Source of the DNA: Salinispora fenicalii | Lineage (GTDB): Bacteria > Actinomycetota > Actinomycetes > Mycobacteriales > Micromonosporaceae | Length of the DNA: 44,029 nucleotides | NCBI RefSeq assembly: GCF_000514815.1 | Contig: NZ_AZWQ01000034.1 | Span: 542-44,570 of the forward strand | Reading direction: 5' to 3' | Part shown: positions 8,406 to 15,846 of the stretch, piece by piece | Layout of the letters: each line of letters starts with the position of its first letter | Numbering within the stretch: position 1 is the first letter of the stretch | The notes under the pieces: generated by a model | The model's input: the letters and a program-made list of their open reading frames with translations, nothing else | What the model was told of the DNA's origin: nothing | Database searches by the model: none | Position numbers and translations under genes: made by a program

Positions 8406-9854
8406 ATGCTCAGTACCGGGGTGAAGCTCGGCAACCGCTACCGTCTCGATGAGCGGATCGCCAGCGGCGGCATGGGCGACGTCTGGCGCGGCACCGATGA
8501 GGTGCTCGGCCGGGTGGTCGCCGTAAAGAGTCTCCTGCCGGCCCTGCTCGACGATCCTGACTTCGCCGAACGGTTCCGGGGTGAGGCGCGCACGATGGCG
8601 ACCATCAACCATCCCGGTGTCGTCGACATTTACGACTTCGGCAGCGACCAGCAGATCGCTTTCCTGGTGATGGAGCACGTGGAGGGGGATGCGCTCTCGG
8701 CCACCCTGAACCGGGTCGGCCGGCTCACCTCCGCCCGGACGATGGCCCTGGTTGCCCAGGCCGCCGACGCGTTGCACGCCGCTCACCTGGAGGGCATCGT
8801 GCACCGAGACGTGAAGCCCGGCAACCTCCTCGTCCGGCCGAACGGCACCCTGGTGCTCACCGACTTCGGTATCGCCCGATCCGATCTGGTGGCCCAGCTC
8901 ACCGCCGCCGGCTCGGTGCTGGGCACCGCCTCGTACATCTCGCCGGAGCAGGCCACCGGCGCGGTCGCCACCCCTGCCTCGGACGTGTATGCCCTCGGTG
9001 TGGTCGCCTACCAGTGTCTCTCCGGCCGGCGGCCGTTTGAGGGCGACAACCCACTCGAGATCGCCCTGCGGCACGTCCAGGATGCGCCTCGGGCGTTGCC
9101 TGCCGACATTCCACCGCAGGTGCGGGCGGTAGTCGAGCGGGCCATGGCGAAGGACCCGGCGGACCGCTGGCCGAGCGCGGCGGCGCTGGCCGGGGTGGCC
9201 CGACAACTGAAGTCCCAGCTCTCCCAGGCCGCCCGGGCGGCGGAACAGGCCAGCCCGGTTTCGCCGGCGCCGGGTCGGGCCGGTGCGGTGTCAGCTGGGT
9301 CGACGCCGGGCCGGGCGAGTGTGGTGCCGGCTGGGTCGGTGCCGGGCCGGGCGAGTGTGGTGTCGGCGGCGCCGGGCCGGGCGAGTGTGGCGTCAGCGGT
9401 GCCGGCGGCATCGGCGCCAGGTCGAGCCAGCGTGCCTCCGCCGGTCGGTTCCCGTCCACCGCAGGCTTCCCGCTCGCCGGTGGTGCCGCAGCCTTCCTCT
9501 CCACTGACCCCACAACCGCAGGCCCGGCGGTCCCCGGTCGCCGCCGTGCCGCTGGCCTCAGCGCGACCCGGGCATCCCCCGATTCCAGCCCCGCCCCGCC
9601 GGTCCCGACTTGGGAGAGCATTCCTCGTTCTCCTCCTGGCGGCTCTGGTCCTGAGCTGCTTTGGCATGGTTTCCTACCTTTGGGACGAGGTGTCTGCCGG
9701 GCCCGCCGGCCGACCGGGGCAGCCGGCGGGAACCTCCGACGAACTCCGGCTCGACGGACGCGACGATTCAGACCGAACGTCGTACCGTCGAGCACAACTG
9801 CCCTCGACGGGCGGCGACGAGACGACGACGAGCGAAGGACGACAGACGCGATGA
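8406..9854 (+). CDS. pknA: Ser/Thr protein kinase PknA
   Basis: 482 aa. Kinase domain about 11-270 with Gly loop ASGGMG (19-24), catalytic K41, HRDVKPGN (about 133-140) and DFG, so all catalytic residues are present. The juxtamembrane linker (about 280-400) is Pro/Ala/Ser-rich and repetitive (PGRASV four times). One membrane helix (about 403-424) is followed by a short extracytoplasmic tail without PASTA domains, as in mycobacterial PknA. It phosphorylates division and wall-synthesis proteins. The ATG follows the pbpA stop by 1 nt; the stop overlaps pknB as ATGA. Longer upstream frame inside pbpA is a shadow. Confidence 0.94.
   Translation: MLSTGVKLGNRYRLDERIASGGMGDVWRGTDEVLGRVVAVKSLLPALLDDPDFAERFRGEARTMATINHPGVVDIYDFGSDQQIAFLVMEHVEGDALSATLNRVGRLTSARTMALVAQAADALHAAHLEGIVHRDVKPGNLLVRPNGTLVLTDFGIARSDLVAQLTAAGSVLGTASYISPEQATGAVATPASDVYALGVVAYQCLSGRRPFEGDNPLEIALRHVQDAPRALPADIPPQVRAVVERAMAKDPADRWPSAAALAGVARQLKSQLSQAARAAEQASPVSPAPGRAGAVSAGSTPGRASVVPAGSVPGRASVVSAAPGRASVASAVPAASAPGRASVPPPVGSRPPQASRSPVVPQPSSPLTPQPQARRSPVAAVPLASARPGHPPIPAPPRRSRLGRAFLVLLLAALVLSCFGMVSYLWDEVSAGPAGRPGQPAGTSDELRLDGRDDSDRTSYRRAQLPSTGGDETTTSEGRQTR
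9304..9440 (+). repeat. Tandem repeats in the PknA linker
   Basis: Imperfect copies of a GCCGGGCCGGGCGAGTGTG core recur around 9307, 9343, 9369 and, diverged, 9417, encoding PGRASV units. In-frame copy-number change would alter only linker length. Confidence 0.7.
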
Positions 9855-11680
9855 CAGCGCAGGCCCGCCTGCTCGGCGGCCGCTACCAGGTCGGCGAGCT
9901 CATCGGCTACGGCGGCATGGCCGAGGTGCATCGCGGTCGTGACCTGCGATTGGGTCGGGACGTTGCGATCAAGATGCTCCGGGCCGATCTGGCCCGGGAC
10001 GCCACCTTCCAGATGCGGTTCCGGCGGGAGGCGCAGAACGCCGCCTCCCTCAACCACCCGGCCATTGTCGCTGTCTACGACACCGGCGAGGAGCAGGCGC
10101 CGACCGGTGAGACCCTGCCGTTCATCGTCATGGAGTTCGTCGGCGGGCGGACGCTGAAGGAGGTGCTGGGCGGCGAGGGACGACTCCAGCCGCGCCGGGC
10201 CCTGGAGATCTGCGCCGACATGTGCGCGGCGCTGGAGTTCAGCCACCGGCACAGCATCATCCACCGGGACATCAAGCCCGGCAACGTCATGCTCACCCAG
10301 ACCGGCCAGGTCAAGGTGATGGACTTCGGGATCGCCCGGGCGTTGGCCAGCGGTGCGACCACGATGACGCAGACCAGCGCCGTGATCGGCACCGCCCAGT
10401 ACCTCTCACCCGAGCAGGCCCGCGGCGAGTCGGTGGATGCCCGTTCGGATGTCTACGCCGCCGGCTGTGTGCTCTTCGAGTTGCTCTGCGGGCATCCGCC
10501 CTTCGTCGGGGACAGCCCGGTCAGCGTCGCGTACCAGCATGTGCGGGAGGCGCCACCGACGCCCAGCGACCTCAACCCGGAGGTCCCCCCGGCCGTCGAC
10601 GCGATCATCCTCAAGGCGCTGTCGAAGAACCCGCTCAACCGCTACCAGAGCGCCGGCGAGATGCGGGCGGACCTGCTGCGTGCTGCCGCCGGACGGCCGG
10701 TCATGGCGACCCCGGTCCTGCGGGAGGAAGAGACCACCCAACTCGCCCCGGCCGGCGCCGGATACCCGGCCGCCGCGCCCGGTCCGCGTACCCAACAGAT
10801 TCCGGCCCGGGTCGGCGGCCCACGACGGCGCCGGACGTCGTCGTGGCTGATCGCCGCCTTCGCCACGCTCGCCGTACTCGCGGTGGTCGCGTTGGCCGTC
10901 AACCTGCTTCAGCCCTCAGAACCCGAGCAGGCCACGGTCCCGCAGGTGACCGGGCTGGAGCAGGCTGACGCGTTCGCGGCGATCGAGCGGGCGGACCTGG
11001 TACCGAACAGGGGCGAGGCGGTCCGCGACAACGACTGCACCAAGGGAGAGGTGGCCAAACAGGATCCAATCCAGGGCCGACGGCTGGATCCGAAAACGGT
11101 TGTCACGGTCTTTATCTGCGCTGGGCCGGCGACGGTGGAGATACCGAACACCCTGGTCGGCACTAACTTCGACAACGCGAAGTTGCAGCTGGAGAACCTC
11201 GGCTTCGAGGTGGATAGCGAATATGTTGATCATAAGGAGGCGAAGGGCACCGTCCTGGAGGTGACGCCGGATGTGGGTACTCAGGCGGCGGAGGGGGAGA
11301 CAGTCACGCTGACCGTCTCCAACGGCAACATCGGCACCGTGCCGAACGTGGTGCAATCCTCCGTCGAGGATGCCACGCGGACCCTCGAGAACGCCGGTTA
11401 CGACGTCGACGTCCGGGACGGTCAGCCGGTGCCATCGGGCGAGGAAGGCCGGGTGACGAACCAGAACCCGCGCCCGGGCGCCCCCCTCAAGAAGGGCGCG
11501 AAGGTGACCATCACGGTAACGGTGCTGGAGGAGCCGACCGAGCCCCCGACACCGGAGCCGACCGAGACGCCGGGCGATGGCGACGGCGGTGGCGACGGCG
11601 ACGGCGATGGCGGTGGCGACGGCGGTGGCGGTGGCTTCCCTCTCCCAACCACACCGCCGGCTCGTCTCCCGACGCGCTGA
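9851..11680 (+). CDS. pknB: Ser/Thr protein kinase PknB with three PASTA domains
   Basis: 609 aa. Kinase domain about 10-272 (GYGGMA loop, K41, HRDIKPGN near 138, DFG). Juxtamembrane linker, one membrane helix (about 331-352), then three extracytoplasmic PASTA repeats beginning VPQVTG (about 362), VEIPNTL (about 428) and VPNVVQ (about 497). PASTA domains bind muropeptides or lipid II and tell the kinase about wall state. Mycobacterial PknB has four, so this one is shorter. PASTA 1 has a Cys pair (NDC..FIC) that could form a disulfide outside the cell. The end is a Glu/Pro/Thr then Gly/Asp-rich tail. Last gene of the operon. Confidence 0.95.
   Translation: MTAQARLLGGRYQVGELIGYGGMAEVHRGRDLRLGRDVAIKMLRADLARDATFQMRFRREAQNAASLNHPAIVAVYDTGEEQAPTGETLPFIVMEFVGGRTLKEVLGGEGRLQPRRALEICADMCAALEFSHRHSIIHRDIKPGNVMLTQTGQVKVMDFGIARALASGATTMTQTSAVIGTAQYLSPEQARGESVDARSDVYAAGCVLFELLCGHPPFVGDSPVSVAYQHVREAPPTPSDLNPEVPPAVDAIILKALSKNPLNRYQSAGEMRADLLRAAAGRPVMATPVLREEETTQLAPAGAGYPAAAPGPRTQQIPARVGGPRRRRTSSWLIAAFATLAVLAVVALAVNLLQPSEPEQATVPQVTGLEQADAFAAIERADLVPNRGEAVRDNDCTKGEVAKQDPIQGRRLDPKTVVTVFICAGPATVEIPNTLVGTNFDNAKLQLENLGFEVDSEYVDHKEAKGTVLEVTPDVGTQAAEGETVTLTVSNGNIGTVPNVVQSSVEDATRTLENAGYDVDVRDGQPVPSGEEGRVTNQNPRPGAPLKKGAKVTITVTVLEEPTEPPTPEPTETPGDGDGGGDGDGDGGGDGGGGGFPLPTTPPARLPTR
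11572..11636 (+). repeat. GGC-GAY/GGC-GGY hexamer-like repeat at the pknB 3' end
   Basis: About eleven consecutive glycine-rich codon pairs (GGCGAC, GGCGAT, GGCGGT) give the tail GDGDGGGDG. Slippage-prone DNA close to the pknB stop. Confidence 0.7.
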
Positions 11681-11741
11681 CGGCCGGCACATCCCGCGTC
11701 GGAGCTACGGGCGCGGGGCGCGGTGGCGACCGCTGACGGGT

Positions 11742-11765
11742 GCGCGACGATACGGGGTGTCGCGC
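11742..11765. terminator. Possible hairpin between pknB and pabA
   Basis: GCGCGAC (11742-11748) and GTCGCGC (11759-11765) form a 7-bp stem with a 10-nt loop between convergent genes. Moderate strength only. Confidence 0.45.
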
Positions 11766-11783
11766 GGCCTGGTTGACTGTCAG

Positions 11784-12434
11784 CTAGATGGTGCTGAAAG
11801 CAGAGCGCCGGCGCGCGTCGACCTCGGCCGCCAATGCGGGGGCGCGCTCCAGCGCCTCCGGGAAGCCGCAGGACGCCAGCCAGTTCGCGAGCATGAGGTG
11901 TCCGCCCTCGGTCAGGACCGACTCGGGGTGAAACTGCACCCCCTCGATCGGCAACGTCCGGTGGCGCATCGCCATCACCACGCCGGAGCCGGTCCAACCG
12001 GTGACCTCCAACTCGTCCGGCAACGTCCCCGGTACGAGAGTGAGCGAGTGGTAGCGGGTCGCGGTGAATACCTCCGGTAGGCCGGCCAGTACCCCCACAC
12101 CCTGGTGCCGGACCTCGGAGGTCTTGCCGTGCAGCAACTCCGGAGCCTGGGCGACGGTGGCGCCGAACGCCTCCCCGAGCGCCTGGTGGCCGAGGCAGAC
12201 ACCGAAGAGGGGGAGCTCGCCGGCGTACTCCCGGATGACGTCCAGGCAGATGCCGGCGCGATCCGGGCTGCCCGGGCCAGGGGAGAGCAGGACGCCGTCC
12301 GCGTTGGCCTGCCCGACCTCCGCGACGCTGATCTCGTCGTTGCGGCGCACCTCGCACTCGGCACCGAGCTGACCCAGGTACTGCACCAAGTTGAAGACGA
12401 ACGAGTCGTAGTTGTCGATGACCAGGATGCGCAC
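11784..12434 (-). CDS. pabA: Class I glutamine amidotransferase: anthranilate/aminodeoxychorismate synthase component II
   Basis: 216 aa. Class I amidotransferase releasing ammonia from glutamine for a chorismate-using partner (TrpE-like or PabB-like). Triad residues are Cys80 in GVCLGHQ, His169 and Glu171 in FHPES; the opening ILVIDNYDSFVFNLVQYL is typical. The partner subunit is not in the window. Genes of this type sit next to pknB in many actinobacteria and are named trpG or pabA without firm evidence of which pathway they serve. Start GTG has GGAGGAG 7 nt upstream, and that site overlaps the last codons of the upstream gene, suggesting coupling. Confidence 0.93.
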   Translation of the reverse strand: MRILVIDNYDSFVFNLVQYLGQLGAECEVRRNDEISVAEVGQANADGVLLSPGPGSPDRAGICLDVIREYAGELPLFGVCLGHQALGEAFGATVAQAPELLHGKTSEVRHQGVGVLAGLPEVFTATRYHSLTLVPGTLPDELEVTGWTGSGVVMAMRHRTLPIEGVQFHPESVLTEGGHLMLANWLASCGFPEALERAPALAAEVDARRRSAFSTI

Positions 12435-12437
12435 GGG

Positions 12438-12728
12438 TCACTCCTCCGGGGAGGGGGGTGGGTTGTTCTCGTCCGTGTCGTACGGCAGGTCGTGCCCGTC
12501 CTCGGTCGGTGCCGGCCCGTCGCCGGCCGGCGGGAAGCCGGGAACACCCGGGTCCCCGGGGTCCCCCGTCTCCTGGCTGACCTGTACATCGTCGAAGGGG
12601 AGCAGTGGCTCAGCCCAGGGGAAGACCACGTACCAGAGCAGAGCGACCGTGGCCGTCGTTAACAGGACGCTGCCGGCCAGCTTGCCGGGCAGCCCGAACG
12701 GCAACTTCCGCCAGATCCAGGCGTACAT
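12438..12728 (-). CDS. Small single-pass membrane protein
   Basis: 96 aa. Residues 1-14 are short and basic, about 17-38 form one hydrophobic helix, and the rest is an acidic, Pro/Gly-rich tail (FDDVQVSQETGDPGDPG...). No family recognised. It lies between the class E sortase and pabA with gaps of 3-4 nt, so it is co-transcribed. By position it could be an accessory partner of the sortase, but no sorting signal is visible and this is only inference. Its terminal GAGGAG-TGA supplies the pabA ribosome site. Confidence 0.75.
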   Translation of the reverse strand: MYAWIWRKLPFGLPGKLAGSVLLTTATVALLWYVVFPWAEPLLPFDDVQVSQETGDPGDPGVPGFPPAGDGPAPTEDGHDLPYDTDENNPPPSPEE

Positions 12729-12732
12729 CTCC

Positions 12733-14283
12733 TCAGCCCCCCAGTTCCGCCGGGCGACCCGCCGACTTGGGCTGGGTCCGGTCCAGCTTCGCGTGGATGA
12801 TCAGGCGTTCGTAGTTGTCGAACTTCGGGTGGCAGGTGGTCAGGGTGAGCATCGCGTCGGTCGGCTTGGCGTCCGGTTCGCCGGGAACCGGCGCCACCAC
12901 CGCCACCTCGCTCGGTTTGACGATGTGGTTGCGCGTGACGCGGTAGACGTGCCAGTTGTCCCGGTCCTCGGCAACGATCACGTCGCCGTCGTCCAACTCG
13001 TCAAGTCGCCAGAAGGTGGCCCGGTTCCGGTGCCCAGCGATGGAGAAGTTGCCGAGCTGGCCGGGGAGGGCGCTCGTCGGATAGTGGCCCGGGGCGTATC
13101 GGAGGTCCTTCTGGGTCACCCCCTCGACGACGATCCAGTTCTTGTCGAGCCGCGGAATGTACAGGCCGGCGATCGGGGTGCCCTGCACCTTCGGCGGGGC
13201 GGAGGCGGGGGCGGGGGTGGACGAGGAAGTGGTGGAGGGCGTCACAGTCGGGTCACCGGTGGGCCCCCACGCCTCGGCGAGCTGCTGGCTGAGGTCGTTC
13301 TGGTGGGCGTTGACGATCACCGACTTCCCCCAGATCTCGTACCCGGCGAAGAGGAGCACCACGATGCCGAAGGTGATGAGCACCTCGCCGGCGGCGCGGA
13401 TGCCGGTGCGGAGGCGGGACCAGAACGTCGGCCGGGTCAACTCCGAGTAGACGCTTTTGTAGCCGTCGGTGGACTGCTCTGGGCGTAGCTTGATCACCCG
13501 CTCACCGCGGCGCGGCTGGGTCGGCTCCTCGATGACGGGTTCGGCCGTGGAGTCCGCGTCGCGCGGTGGCTGGGGCACGGCGCCCATCAGGGCGGTGGAG
13601 TCGGGTGGCGGAAGGGTGTGGCTGGCCAACCGCGGGATGAGCGCGGTGGCCGCCGGATCAGCCGCAGCGCCAGTGCCATCGGGGGCTGGGCCGGCACCCG
13701 GGGTTGCGCCGGTATTCGGGGGTGTGCCGGTATTCGGGGGTGTGGCCCGCAGCGGTGTCGTGGGGATGAGCGCGGTGGGGGCGTCCGCAGTCGATGGGGT
13801 GCGGTCCCATGCTGGCTGCCGCGGGCTGACCGGGCTTGGTGGTGGGGAAGGGGCGGCCGGTCCGGACGAGTGGGGTGGGGATTCGGGCCGAAGATCCCGG
13901 TGGGCTGCGGGCGGCTGATCAAGTGGCCGGTCGGCCGCCGGCACTGGTGGCGGCGGCGTGGACGGGTACGCAGCGTCGAAGGTCGAGCCGGCTGGAGGTG
14001 TGGAGGCGAGGCCGGCCGAGTGCCGTGGCGCCTGACTCGGTCGGTGCTGCGGCGTGTCGGTTGACCGTGATGGCCGGCTCAGCGGGCCTGGTCGGCTCAG
14101 CGGGTCCGGTTGGCTGAGCGGGTCCACTTGGCTCGGCGCGTCCGGTTGGGGCAGGGGCCCCGGCGGGGGCGATGGCTGCTCCGAGGCGTGCCGGGGCTGC
14201 TGCCAGGGGCGTTCCAGCCGCGGCAGGAGCGCCGTCTGGTCGTCGTCCTGATCGGGTTGCCAGCCCTCCGATGCCCTGGTCAT
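12733..14283 (-). CDS. Class E sortase with long disordered N terminus
   Basis: 516 aa. Sortases are membrane transpeptidases that attach secreted proteins or join pilins. The catalytic domain is C-terminal: His418 (SIAGHRN), Cys484 (TLTTCHP) and Arg493. One membrane helix (roughly 290-310, VLITFGIVVLLFAGYEIW) precedes it. The first 280 residues are Pro/Gln/Ser-rich, with short repeats (PLSQPDPLSRPGPLSRP, NTGTPPNTGTPP), and are predicted cytoplasmic and unstructured, much longer than usual for the family. The ATG overlaps the DUF881 stop (ATGA). No substrate with a sorting motif lies nearby. Confidence 0.9.
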   Translation of the reverse strand: MTRASEGWQPDQDDDQTALLPRLERPWQQPRHASEQPSPPPGPLPQPDAPSQVDPLSQPDPLSRPGPLSRPSRSTDTPQHRPSQAPRHSAGLASTPPAGSTFDAAYPSTPPPPVPAADRPLDQPPAAHRDLRPESPPHSSGPAAPSPPPSPVSPRQPAWDRTPSTADAPTALIPTTPLRATPPNTGTPPNTGATPGAGPAPDGTGAAADPAATALIPRLASHTLPPPDSTALMGAVPQPPRDADSTAEPVIEEPTQPRRGERVIKLRPEQSTDGYKSVYSELTRPTFWSRLRTGIRAAGEVLITFGIVVLLFAGYEIWGKSVIVNAHQNDLSQQLAEAWGPTGDPTVTPSTTSSSTPAPASAPPKVQGTPIAGLYIPRLDKNWIVVEGVTQKDLRYAPGHYPTSALPGQLGNFSIAGHRNRATFWRLDELDDGDVIVAEDRDNWHVYRVTRNHIVKPSEVAVVAPVPGEPDAKPTDAMLTLTTCHPKFDNYERLIIHAKLDRTQPKSAGRPAELGG

Positions 14284-15086
14284 TCGGGCACCGTCGCCCA
14301 ACGGAGTGCGGCCGAGCCATCGAATGCTGGCACCGTCACGGTGGAGACAGTCTCCTCGTAGCCCAGCTTGTAAATGTTCGCCAGGTCTCTGAACAACCGG
14401 ACTCCCTCAGATTCGGCGAGGGCCCGCTGGAGGGTAGCGGGGTCGCCGATCGCTACGATCTTGAATGGAGGGGAATACACCCGGCCATGGAGCAGCAGGG
14501 TGTTACCGACGCAGCGTACCGCGCTGGTGGCGAGTACGCGGACATCCATGATTGACATCGCCTCCGCGCCGCCGGCCCAGAGGGCGTTTACCACGGCCTG
14601 TACGTCACCTTGGTGCACCACCAGGTCGTCGTTGGTGGCGCCGCCCGTGGGCAGGCTGCCGTCGCTGCGCCGTGGCGCGTCGTCGAGCTCCACCGTTACT
14701 CCGGGGCCGGTGAGGGCGGTGAACCCGGCCGGCTCCTGGCTGGCTGCCGCCCGCTCCTGCTGCTGCTGGATCGTCCCGTCGGAACCGGCGAGAGCACTGG
14801 TGCGAGCCTCGACCGTCGCGCGGAGCTCCGCCGCCCGCTGCTCGCTGGTCGCCACCTCGTGGTGGCGGTCCTGGATGAGCTGGTTGAGTTGGGGGCGCCG
14901 GTCCTCGCGCAGGGTGGTGCCCCCGGCGGTGGTAGCGGTGGTGGTGAAGAGCAGTCCGGCCGCGACGGCGATCAACGGCACGCCGACCGGCCAGCCGAGT
15001 CGGCGCTGCCGCGGGCGCCGGATGAGGGCGGCGATGACCCGCCGGAGTACCTTCCGCCAGGAGGCCGCGCCGGATGTGTACTCCAC
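14280..15086 (-). CDS. DUF881-family membrane protein
   Basis: 268 aa from GTG 15086, which has GGAGGG 6-8 nt upstream; an in-frame ATG at 15104 is possible but worse placed. A basic N terminus with RRPRQRRLGW is followed by one membrane helix (about 37-57), a coiled-coil-like segment rich in Glu/Arg/Gln (about 65-120) and a DUF881 domain (GPGVTVELDDAP ... VVHQGDVQAVVNALWAGGAEAM). DUF881 proteins are common beside crgA and class E sortase in actinobacteria; function unknown. First gene of the four-gene minus-strand operon. Confidence 0.88.
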   Translation of the reverse strand: MEYTSGAASWRKVLRRVIAALIRRPRQRRLGWPVGVPLIAVAAGLLFTTTATTAGGTTLREDRRPQLNQLIQDRHHEVATSEQRAAELRATVEARTSALAGSDGTIQQQQERAAASQEPAGFTALTGPGVTVELDDAPRRSDGSLPTGGATNDDLVVHQGDVQAVVNALWAGGAEAMSIMDVRVLATSAVRCVGNTLLLHGRVYSPPFKIVAIGDPATLQRALAESEGVRLFRDLANIYKLGYEETVSTVTVPAFDGSAALRWATVPE

Positions 15087-15274
15087 GGGGTTCCCTCCCC
15101 TCATCGCATGCCAGCCCGCTCCGCTGCCCCCTCCGGGGTGTTGGAGAAGACCCTTTCGTGGCCTGAACGGGTCTTCCGGACTACGCTAGCTGTCGAACAT
15201 TATTGGCCATGGACCGTCGCCCTCGCGCCCGGTTGTCAGGCCGGACGAGGTCGTCACCCCCTCTGGAGAGCGTC

Positions 15275-15538
15275 GTGCCCAAGTCTCAGGTCCGTAAGAA
15301 GAAGGTGTACACCCCGCCGACGGACGTGCGTCCGACGGCGACGGCGGCGACGCGTAAGCCTAGCCCGGTCTGGGTGCCGGCTACGGCGGTCGCGCTTATC
15401 GTCGCCGGCATCGGCTGGCTGGTGGTCTACTACCTCTCCGAGCAGGCGTATCCGGTCATGTCGTGGGGTTACTGGAACCTCGCGGTGGGCTTCGGCGCAA
15501 TGGTCGGCTCCCTGATCCTGCTCTCGCGCTGGCGTTGA
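15275..15538 (+). CDS. crgA: Cell division protein CrgA
   Basis: 87 aa. CrgA is a small actinobacterial membrane protein that interacts with FtsZ, FtsI and other divisome parts and inhibits or organises septation. The start is basic (PKSQVRKKKVYTPP) and two hydrophobic helices (about 31-53 and 64-82) are visible, ending SRWR. Start is GTG 15275, with GGAGAG 5 nt upstream; the longer frame from 15203 lacks a good site. Divergent from the DUF881-sortase operon, with a strong hairpin after the stop. Confidence 0.94.
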   Translation: MPKSQVRKKKVYTPPTDVRPTATAATRKPSPVWVPATAVALIVAGIGWLVVYYLSEQAYPVMSWGYWNLAVGFGAMVGSLILLSRWR

Positions 15539-15552
15539 CCACGCGTTGACTC

Positions 15553-15576
15553 GCGCGCCGGCCGGAACCGGCGCGC
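15553..15576 (+). terminator. crgA terminator hairpin
   Basis: GCGCGCCGG (15553-15561) and CCGGCGCGC (15568-15576) form a perfect 9-bp stem with a 6-nt loop, 14 nt after the crgA stop. Confidence 0.8.
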
Positions 15577-15679
15577 CAGCCTAGCCAGCTCGGTCGACTC
15601 GGCCCCAACCGGCGCTGCCGGGCGCGGCACCTTATGGTGTGGCGCAGGACGGCGGCGTTCGGGATGCGAGATGCGTCAC

Positions 15680-15695
15680 GTTACCGCTGGGTAAC
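15680..15695. promoter_or_regulatory. Palindromic operator-like site upstream of etfD
   Basis: GTTACCGCTGGGTAAC: 6-bp half-sites with a 4-bp spacer, 151 nt before the etfD start. Nearly the same palindrome (GTTACTGATCGGTAAC) lies 27 nt before fadE5 at 32242. Size and symmetry fit a dimeric TetR-type repressor; the regulator is not identified. Confidence 0.6.
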
Positions 15696-15846
15696 CTCGC
15701 GCGTAGGCTGCACTGCACGACCGGGCGAGGCAAGGTCAACGATCGGTCCGAGTCGAGGACGTGGCGAGAGTTTCGCGACCGCGTCCCTGACCGGGTGCCG
15801 ATCGCCGAGCCGCTCGAGGCAGTAGTAGACCGGGAGGGCCGACTCG

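Larger units (their letters stand above)
15539..15846. other. Intergenic region crgA-etfD
   Basis: 308 nt without a supported gene. It holds the crgA hairpin terminator (15553-15576) and a 16-bp palindrome (15680-15695), then about 150 nt with no clear signal before the etfD ribosome site (GGGAGGG near 15833). A plus-strand open frame across it runs into etfD out of frame and is a shadow. Confidence 0.7.

Noticed and set aside
6662..8434. 590-codon minus-strand open frame opposite pbpA
   Set aside because: Shadow of pbpA, whose three active-site motifs are intact.
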